A DNA stretch of 64,000 bases. Origin: Halichondria panicea. Its lineage: Eukaryota > Porifera > Demospongiae > Suberitida > Halichondriidae. The translations under genes were made by a program, and so were the position numbers. The notes under the pieces are model-generated. The model searched no databases and was not told the origin of the DNA. It saw only the letters and a program-made list of their open reading frames with translations. Location of the stretch: NCBI RefSeq assembly GCF_963675165.1, contig NC_087379.1, positions 7,222,339-7,286,338 of the forward strand, read 5' to 3'. Below, piece by piece: positions 61,152-64,000 of this stretch (within the stretch, counting starts at the first letter, position 1; each line of letters starts with the position of its first letter).

Positions 61152-63926
61152 CTGATTGTGTGTGGGGGGTGAATAATTATGTAATACTATAATTATGCTA
61201 TATTACTATTAGGGTAAAAGTCGGTAACAATTTTACTTTGAAAGGACAATCTAAATTTTAAATTAAAAATGCATTCTGTATGCTAAGATAATGTAAATAA
61301 TTATGGGGATGATTAATTTCCTTGTTGATACGATCACACACACACACACACACACCACTTGGTGACTCACCTGGGTTCTTCCTGACCATTCCCTTGTCCC
61401 AGGCACCATGAAGGAGGTACTGGACCTCACCCTCCGAGTTGAACACTTGTCCGTTAAGTTCCCTGTAGCGCTCCTTCGCCTTGGAGTATGCTACCCAGGA
61501 GACGACGGCCTTGTCGCCAGTGTTGTGACAGTTGACCACAACGTCACCCTCCTGTGCATGCAGGAAATGCATCATTAATACTGGGACACCCTAGCAGGAT
61601 ACTACATGTACAGTATATATAATTGTACATAACTCAAGGGTTATACGGACATGTTGCTTGGCATCTTTGGACATGCATGGTGGAAGAGACTAAGGTTCCT
61701 AAATATCAAAACATATGTACGTGTATAAGAATGAAAGCTGTTTTCTGTCAAATTTAACAAAGGAACTGTGTGTCAATTGTCTAAAAGTCCACCAATCAGC
61801 CACAACATTCTAACAATCAGACTAAGACTAGCAGCTCAACTCAACACACAAATACCATGGATCACTGACACGGTATATACTTTACAGTTTCGAGAAATGA
61901 CAATCATTGGAAGTGTTTCTATAGATTCTCTGCCAAAGTAACAGAGCTACAAGTATACAAACGGACAGTGAATGAAATCACATGACACTCACATGATCTG
62001 CCCAGATTGAGCCAAGGATAAGGTTGTGTATGACGGTGTTAGGTTTGTTCCAGCTGTAATGGTAGCCATCGTCTTTAGTCTTAAAGTGAACCATCCCAGT
62101 TGGTAGCACTTTAACCCACTGAAGGCAAGAAAGAGAAAAGAGAGAAAAATAAAACATTAATTTTGGTAGGCTATAACTACAACATTTCACTGGTGAAAAA
62201 CCTTTGTGAATGAGCCAATTTGAAATCAGCAGATTCGAAAAATTAACCCTTTGCTATCTAACTATTGGTTCTGATACTGATACACTATAAACTGGGTTAG
62301 TATTATTTTAGACAGTTACATTGTTTCTCTGTGCACGTAATAATATTCCCAGAAGTATTCTAACAGGAAGACAGTCAACCACAAGAGAGGGAAGTCATGA
62401 ATGTCATGAATCACTCTCACATATTTTCCCACACCAAGCTGGTCCCTATACACACACAACATGTAGTTAGGTGTCACTTGTTACGATGCATATAGTACCA
62501 GCCAGAAGAGGTCCGACACGAGTACCTCGATTAGGCTAAAATTGAGTTAATTAGTCACATGCAACAATGACATTACTGTTGAATTTTGCACGTGATCAAG
62601 CCTAATCGAGGTACTCGCGTCGTACCTCTTCTGGCTACCAGCAGACCTCCATACAGGAAATATTTTTGTAATATTAAAATGCTCTAATACTCCGACTGAG
62701 CCCCACCTGTCCCCTGAACTTGATGTTGAGTGTATACTCCTGCCAGAGGACCCACTTCTCAGACTCAACGTACATGGCAGTGACGGGGGGATGATGGGAG
62801 ACCTGCTCTGTCACTACACAGTAGCCACCCTCCTTGTTCACCATTTCATAAGTCTCGCCCAGAAGAGGGTTGAATGGTTTGCTGTGCCTGTGTGTGTGTG
62901 GGGGTGTGTGTGTGAGGGTGTGTGTGTGTGTGTGTGTGCGTGTGTGCGTGTGTGGAGAATCTGTTGAGTCAGCAACTAGCACATAAGTGCACGAGAAAGG
63001 CTATTACATACACTTGGAGCATAGCCAATATTTTATATACTGAAAATGCGGATCTTAAAGAATCAAGCAAAACAGTCTCACCACATCAACTATTAAATTG
63101 TAAACAACTTCAAATTATCTTCTGGTGTGTATGGGCTCTCTTTTTACTCCTAGTAACTTGGCAACATTAATGCTGTTGATGTACTTATACTTGTACCTTC
63201 CAAACACAAGCACACGGAATAATGCCAGCGTATGTGGTTACAAGTGGGTGTGGCTACCTTGTGAGGGTGGTGACAAAGCAGGAGCTAGCCAGAGCTGCCA
63301 CGTACGCCAACCTCTTGTGAACAGTTTGTGCAGCTGGAGGGGGGAGGGAAATATGCCATAAAATGGTTGACTTGGCACAAATAAATAAGACTATTATTAT
63401 ATCTACAATGAGGTATTTAATGAGCTGAATCAATATTTTACTAAGTATAGTAGTTTAGTACCTGCTGCCTTGTGACAAAGGTCGACGTACTCAATGTCTT
63501 CCACCATTCTCTGTGATGTGTGTGTGTGGGGTGTGTGTGTGTGTGTGGGTGTGGGTGTGTGTGTGTGTGTGTGGGTGTGCGAACTACAACTAAATACGAA
63601 AAGAGCTGCAAATTTAACTAAAACACGACTGACTCAGCAAAGTTCTAACTCTCTGAAGTAAGTTTTTGTGTGCATGCGTGTGTGCAGATGTGAGCGTATG
63701 TGGTGGGGTTGTTTTTTTACCAATATACAGCACAATATCTAAACAGGACATGTTTACTAACGAGAGTAACAACACAAAAAGCATCTGTTCTACTACTATA
63801 ATTATACTCAAAGCAACAGAATTGAAAATGATAGCTAACAGTACCTGTGTAAAGGAGAGAGGTTCATTGAGGTGCACTGGCATGGCTATCTTAGTGACAT
63901 CCTTCCCAACCATGTTCTTCAGTAGA
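60391..63926 (-). CDS. OSBP: Oxysterol-binding protein, C-terminal sterol-binding half (5' end outside window)
   Basis: Moves sterol against PI4P at ER-Golgi contacts. Exons seen: 63845-63926, 63462-63510, 63257-63333, 62707-62881, 62421-62445, 61993-62118, 61371-61551, 60680-60945 and 60391-60505; about 370 residues. ORD motifs in order: MPVHLNEPLSFTQ, KPFNPLLGETYE, the family signature EQVSHHPP, GYHYSWNKPNTVIHNLILGS, PTDSRLRPDQRLLENG and the C-terminal WDSKLKNDWTACPDIY. RLEEKQRAARKRREAD and the DWxxCPDI end match OSBP/OSBP2 rather than shorter ORPs. PH and FFAT regions would lie to the right of 64000. A fold-back element sits in the intron between 62446 and 62706, and the exon at 60945 is preceded by a CA array. 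Confidence 0.93.
60946..61165. repeat. TG microsatellite, about 220 bp, at an OSBP 3' splice site
   Basis: TG on the plus strand with several TGGGGTG interruptions; on the coding strand a CA array whose final CACAG is the acceptor of exon 60680-60945. Confidence 0.97.
62502..62634. repeat. Fold-back element, family B, copy 2
   Basis: Starts CCAGAAGAGGTCCGACACGA and ends TCGTACCTCTTCTGG; near-identical to 37151-37278. Intronic in OSBP. Confidence 0.92.
62886..62953. repeat. TG-rich tract at an OSBP 3' splice site
   Basis: On the coding strand CA repeats lead into GGCACAG at the exon beginning at 62881. Confidence 0.88.
63515..63577. repeat. TG-rich tract at an OSBP 3' splice site
   Basis: On the coding strand CA repeats with CCC interruptions end CACATCACAG at the exon beginning at 63510. 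Confidence 0.88.
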
Positions 63927-64000
63927 CTGTAGAGAGGGAGAGAGAAAGACGTAATCACATTTCTTTGTGCTCAATCCACTTAATTATCACTGGTCAGCTT

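Noticed and set aside
37192-62768. Two minus-strand frames sharing a C-terminal peptide similarity
   Set aside because: The shared peptide comes from the two family B fold-back elements, not from related genes.

Overview
This is a eukaryotic, animal nuclear window. Every confident gene is an animal family member split by short GT-AG introns, with no bacterial operon structure. The genes are rootletin, GPR157, a Neuralized/NEURL4-type protein, ALDH4A1, ClC-7, TMEM198, an SH2-tailed myosin, mitofusin, NOC2L, a TRAF-like protein, ATP10, OTUD3, a FoxL2-type forkhead and OSBP. The compact layout, AT-rich non-coding DNA, long CA/TG arrays, many small fold-back repeats, an intronless TRAF-like gene and a non-bilaterian-looking myosin with an SH2 tail together suggest an early-branching animal, most likely a demosponge. 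That placement is inference from gene content and repeat style; the species is not determined.

Layout. 1-6081 (-): 5' two thirds of rootletin (CROCC), running off the left edge. 6559-8469 (+): GPR157, divergent from rootletin. 8730-11493 (-): one-NHR protein with a NEURL4-type C-terminus. 11704-15808 (-): ALDH4A1, complete. 17000-24044 (+): CLCN7, 19 exons. 24166-24930: transposon-like element with perfect 31-bp inverted ends. 25178-27188 (+): TMEM198. 27484-38397 (-): 22-exon myosin with proline-rich tail and SH2-like domain. 38672-43780 (+): mitofusin, 13 exons. 44.1-45.4 kb: repeat-rich intergenic DNA with an orphan exon pair. 45697-54788 (-): NOC2L, 13 exons, carrying the intronless TRAF-like gene 47016-48503 (+) inside an antisense intron. 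54859-56436 (+): ATP10. 56519-58651 (+): OTUD3. 59129-60013 (-): single-exon FoxL2-type gene. 60391-63926 (-): C-terminal sterol-binding half of OSBP, 5' part outside the window.

I worked out exon boundaries by hand from splice signals and reading phase. The phases close exactly for NEURL4-like (514 aa), ALDH4A1 (564 aa), CLCN7 (about 1030 aa), TMEM198 (363 aa), myosin (1382 aa), mitofusin (750 aa), NOC2L (712 aa), ATP10 (202 aa) and OTUD3 (366 aa), which is strong internal support for the models.

Functional themes. Rootletin, GPR157 and the NEURL4-like gene are adjacent and all have relatives at cilia, centrosomes or basal bodies. NOC2L and ATP10 share a 70-bp divergent promoter containing an E-box and a GC-box, and ATP10 and OTUD3 are only 82 bp apart on the same strand. 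The least expected gene is the myosin: an actin motor whose tail carries four PxPxPR-type SH3 ligands followed by an SH2-like domain. At genome scale, CA tracts on the sense strand repeatedly run right up to 3' splice sites, and a family of about 200-bp inverted-repeat elements with TATAGCGGGTA-type ends is scattered through introns.
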